This document shows positions 62,528 through 64,000 of a DNA stretch of 64,000 bases, one piece after another. The stretch is from LGRD01 sp031382215 (GTDB taxonomy: Bacteria; Pseudomonadota; Gammaproteobacteria; Burkholderiales; Burkholderiaceae_C). Position numbers and translations under genes: made by a program. The stretch spans positions 50,427 through 114,426 of the forward strand of contig JANMYQ010000193.1 of the NCBI GenBank assembly GCA_031382215.1, in the 5' to 3' direction. Position 1 is the first letter of the stretch. Every line of letters starts with the position of its first letter. The notes below the pieces were generated by a model. That model was not told the DNA's origin, searched no databases, and saw only the letters and a program-made list of their open reading frames with translations.

Positions 62528-62548
62528 GTATATACTTGGCGTATATCC
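62528..62548. promoter_or_regulatory. Operator-like repeats of VapBC pair 2
   Basis: GTATATAC (62528-62535, self-complementary) and GTATATCC (62541-62548) lie 22 bp before the antitoxin start. GCGTATATCC is identical to the half-site at 5900-5909 before the first VapBC pair, suggesting related binding specificity. Confidence 0.6.
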
Positions 62549-62570
62549 TTTCTGCTCGTCGAGGTGCGCC

Positions 62571-62810
62571 ATGGCCGATACCACCGTCTTCCAGTCCGGC
62601 AACAGCCAGGCCGTGCGCCTGCCCAAGGAATTCCGCTTCAGCTCCAAGACCGTGGAGATTTTTCGCCGCGGCGACGAGGTGGTGCTGCGCGAGAAGCGGC
62701 GCACGATGGCAGACCTGATCAAGGACCTGCCCGACCTGGGGGACGACTTCCCCGCAGACATTTCTGATGCGCCGCCGCAGCCCGAGCCCTCGTGGGACGA
62801 CGTCAAGTGA
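62571..62810 (+). CDS. AbrB/SpoVT-fold antitoxin (VapB type), pair 2
   Basis: 79 residues. N-terminal AbrB domain 'TTVFQSGNSQAVRLPKEFRFSSKTVEIFRRGDEVVLREK', then an acidic tail (DLPDLGDDFPADISDAPPQPEPSWDDVK) that would occupy the toxin. ATG 62571. The stop overlaps the toxin GTG (GTGA). The two antitoxins share the GNS.AVRLP core with pair 1 but differ elsewhere. Confidence 0.9.
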   Translation: MADTTVFQSGNSQAVRLPKEFRFSSKTVEIFRRGDEVVLREKRRTMADLIKDLPDLGDDFPADISDAPPQPEPSWDDVK

Positions 62811-63214
62811 CCCGCTACCTGCTGGACACCAACATCTGGATCTACGTCATGCGCAACCGCCCGCCACAAGTTCGAGAGCGCTTCGCGACACTCGCGCCGT
62901 CCAGCGTCGTGATGTCACCCGTCGTGCTTGGCGAACTGCACCTTGGCTGGCGAAAGAGCGCTCGCGCCGAGGCCAACCGGACCTTGCTGCAGCGCTTCAC
63001 CGAGGGCGCCACGTTGGTGCCGATCGACGCGGGGGTGGCGTCGCTCTACGGAGAAATCCGCGCCGAGCTGGAGCGCCTGGGAACACCCATCGGAGCCAAC
63101 GACCTCTGGATCGCCGCACAGGCGCGTGCCGAGAATTGTGTGCTGGTCACCCACGACGTCGGCGAGTTCGGCCGCGTCAGTGGGCTGCGGGTCGAAGACT
63201 GGGTGAACGCATGA
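62807..63214 (+). CDS. PIN-domain ribonuclease toxin (VapC type), pair 2
   Basis: 135 residues from GTG 62807. Asp7 (YLLDTNI), Glu43 (GELHLG), Asp99 (GANDLWIA) and Asp117 (VTHDVGEF) complete the PIN metal site, so it looks active. The sequence (YVMRNRPPQVRERF) is of the VapC group that cuts initiator tRNA in enteric relatives; whether that holds here is unknown. An in-frame ATG 15 bp upstream lies inside the antitoxin and is less likely. Confidence 0.9.
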   Translation: MTRYLLDTNIWIYVMRNRPPQVRERFATLAPSSVVMSPVVLGELHLGWRKSARAEANRTLLQRFTEGATLVPIDAGVASLYGEIRAELERLGTPIGANDLWIAAQARAENCVLVTHDVGEFGRVSGLRVEDWVNA

Positions 63215-63260
63215 GCCTCAGCACAGGTCACACTCGCGCCATCTCCAACCAGGCTGTGCC

Positions 63261-64000
63261 ATGCTGATCAACTTCTTCTTCACCCTGCGCGCCGCCAAGC
63301 TCAAGGTCTCGGTCAAGGAGTACCTGGTGCTGCTCGAGGCCATCAAAGAGGGCGTGATCGACACCTCGGTCGACGACTTCTACTACCTGGCCCGAACCAC
63401 GCTGGTGAAGGACGAGGCGCACTTCGACAAGTTCGACCGCGCCTTCGCCGCCTACTTCAAGGGCGTGGAGATGCTGACCGACTTCACCCAGGACATTCCG
63501 CTCGACTGGCTGCAGAAGAAGCTCGAACTCGAACTGAGCCCCGAAGAAAAGGCCGCGATCGAGAAGATGGGTTGGGACGAGCTGATGGAAACGCTCAAGA
63601 AGCGCTTCGAGGAACAGAAGGAGCGCCATGAAGGCGGCAACAAGATGATCGGCACCGGCGGCACCAGCCCGTTCGGCGCCTACGGCTACAACCCGCAGGG
63701 CATCCGCATCGGCCAGGACAAGAGCCGCAACAAGAGCGCGGTGAAGGTCTGGGACCAGCGCCAGTTCAAGGACTACGACGACAACCTCGAACTCGGCACG
63801 CGCAACATCAAGGTCGCCTTGCGCCGGCTGCGCCGATTTGCGCGCGAGGGCTCCGAAGAAGAACTCGACCTCGACGACACGATCCGCTCCACCGCCGCGA
63901 ACGCCGGCTGGCTCGACATCAAGATGGTGCCCGAACGCCACAACAAGGTGAAGGTGCTGCTGCTGATGGACGTGGGCGGCACGATGGACGAACACATCCA
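63261..64000 (+). CDS. VWA-domain protein (CoxE-like), MoxR partner; 3' end beyond window
   Basis: 246 codons are present, with no stop. Start ATG 63261 (MLINFFFTLRAAKLKVSVKE). Residues 1-215 form the helical N-terminal region of the CoxE-like family ('EYLVLLEAIKEGVIDTSVDDFYYLARTTLVKDE', 'GTGGTSPFGAYGYNPQGIRIG'), and the metal-binding VWA start is at the very end ('VLLLMDVGGTMDEHI'). The usual DxSxS ligand set is changed to Asp-x-Gly-Gly-Thr. It partners MoxR (59044) in most genomes; here the two are separated. Confidence 0.85.
   Translation, partial: MLINFFFTLRAAKLKVSVKEYLVLLEAIKEGVIDTSVDDFYYLARTTLVKDEAHFDKFDRAFAAYFKGVEMLTDFTQDIPLDWLQKKLELELSPEEKAAIEKMGWDELMETLKKRFEEQKERHEGGNKMIGTGGTSPFGAYGYNPQGIRIGQDKSRNKSAVKVWDQRQFKDYDDNLELGTRNIKVALRRLRRFAREGSEEELDLDDTIRSTAANAGWLDIKMVPERHNKVKVLLLMDVGGTMDEHI

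Overview
The window is high-GC DNA read here as Burkholderiales (Betaproteobacteria, in the Rubrivivax/Leptothrix/Comamonadaceae neighbourhood). The basis is gene content and order: hemX-hemD-hemC divergent from ppc, argH divergent from a LytS/LytTR pair of the AlgZ/AlgR type, a complete MSHA-pilus locus with MshQ, a DUF502 protein and a diheme cytochrome c4. This placement comes from recognised families only; no search was run.

Layout. 1-5.9 kb: tetrapyrrole genes hemX (cut by the left edge), hemD and hemC, divergent from ppc. 5.9-6.6 kb: VapBC-type toxin-antitoxin pair 1. 6.6-9.5 kb: polar amino-acid ABC transporter (binding protein, two permeases, ATPase). 9.6-10.4 kb: ArsR repressor plus SRPBCC protein. 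10.5-13.8 kb: SLC13/ArsB-like anion transporter, Bcr/CflA-type MFS exporter and a DUF502 protein. 13.8-14.3 kb: ParE-type toxin and its antitoxin. 14.4-21.1 kb: AlkB-like hydroxylase, divergent from a three-gene 2-oxoacid:acceptor oxidoreductase operon with its own NAD(P)H/Fe-S flavoprotein, followed by a CBS-domain protein. 21.1-21.7 kb: a fused pair of gene remnants. 21.7-22.8 kb: metzincin-type protease. 22.9-26.0 kb: two-component system plus a membrane-anchored partner. 26.2-27.6 kb: argH. 27.6-28.2 kb: antitoxin-like gene and a wrecked Fic gene. 28.4-30.3 kb: lipoprotein hydrolase, orphan pseudopilin and GNAT. 30.3-54.3 kb: one long leftward MSHA locus, mshE-G-A-(B-like)-C-D-O-P-Q-I-(I2)-J-K-L-M-N, including a 3,444-residue MshQ-like surface protein built from beta-helix repeats. 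54.4-55.1 kb: gene-free element with a 68-bp perfect inverted repeat. 55.1-58.9 kb: orphan peptide-binding protein, HD-GYP protein and cytochrome c. 58.9-64 kb: moxR and a VWA gene (cut by the right edge), separated by a GNAT, an S9 peptidase and VapBC pair 2.

How the parts fit together. The MSHA locus encodes a type IV pilus machine (MshE extension ATPase with a likely c-di-GMP-binding MshEN domain, MshG platform, MshI/J/K alignment proteins, MshL secretin, MshM/N accessories, pilins and MshQ). The HD-GYP protein 2.5 kb upstream is a plausible partner in c-di-GMP control. The kor-like operon could oxidise 2-oxoglutarate or another 2-oxoacid with NAD(P)+, the FAD/Fe-S subunit carrying electrons; the substrate is not fixed by the sequence. 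Four toxin-antitoxin-like loci, one of them inactivated, two chimeric gene remnants and the split of argH-algZR from hemCDX mark 5.9-28 kb as a region that has accumulated insertions. No rRNA, tRNA, CRISPR array or intact insertion sequence was recognised.
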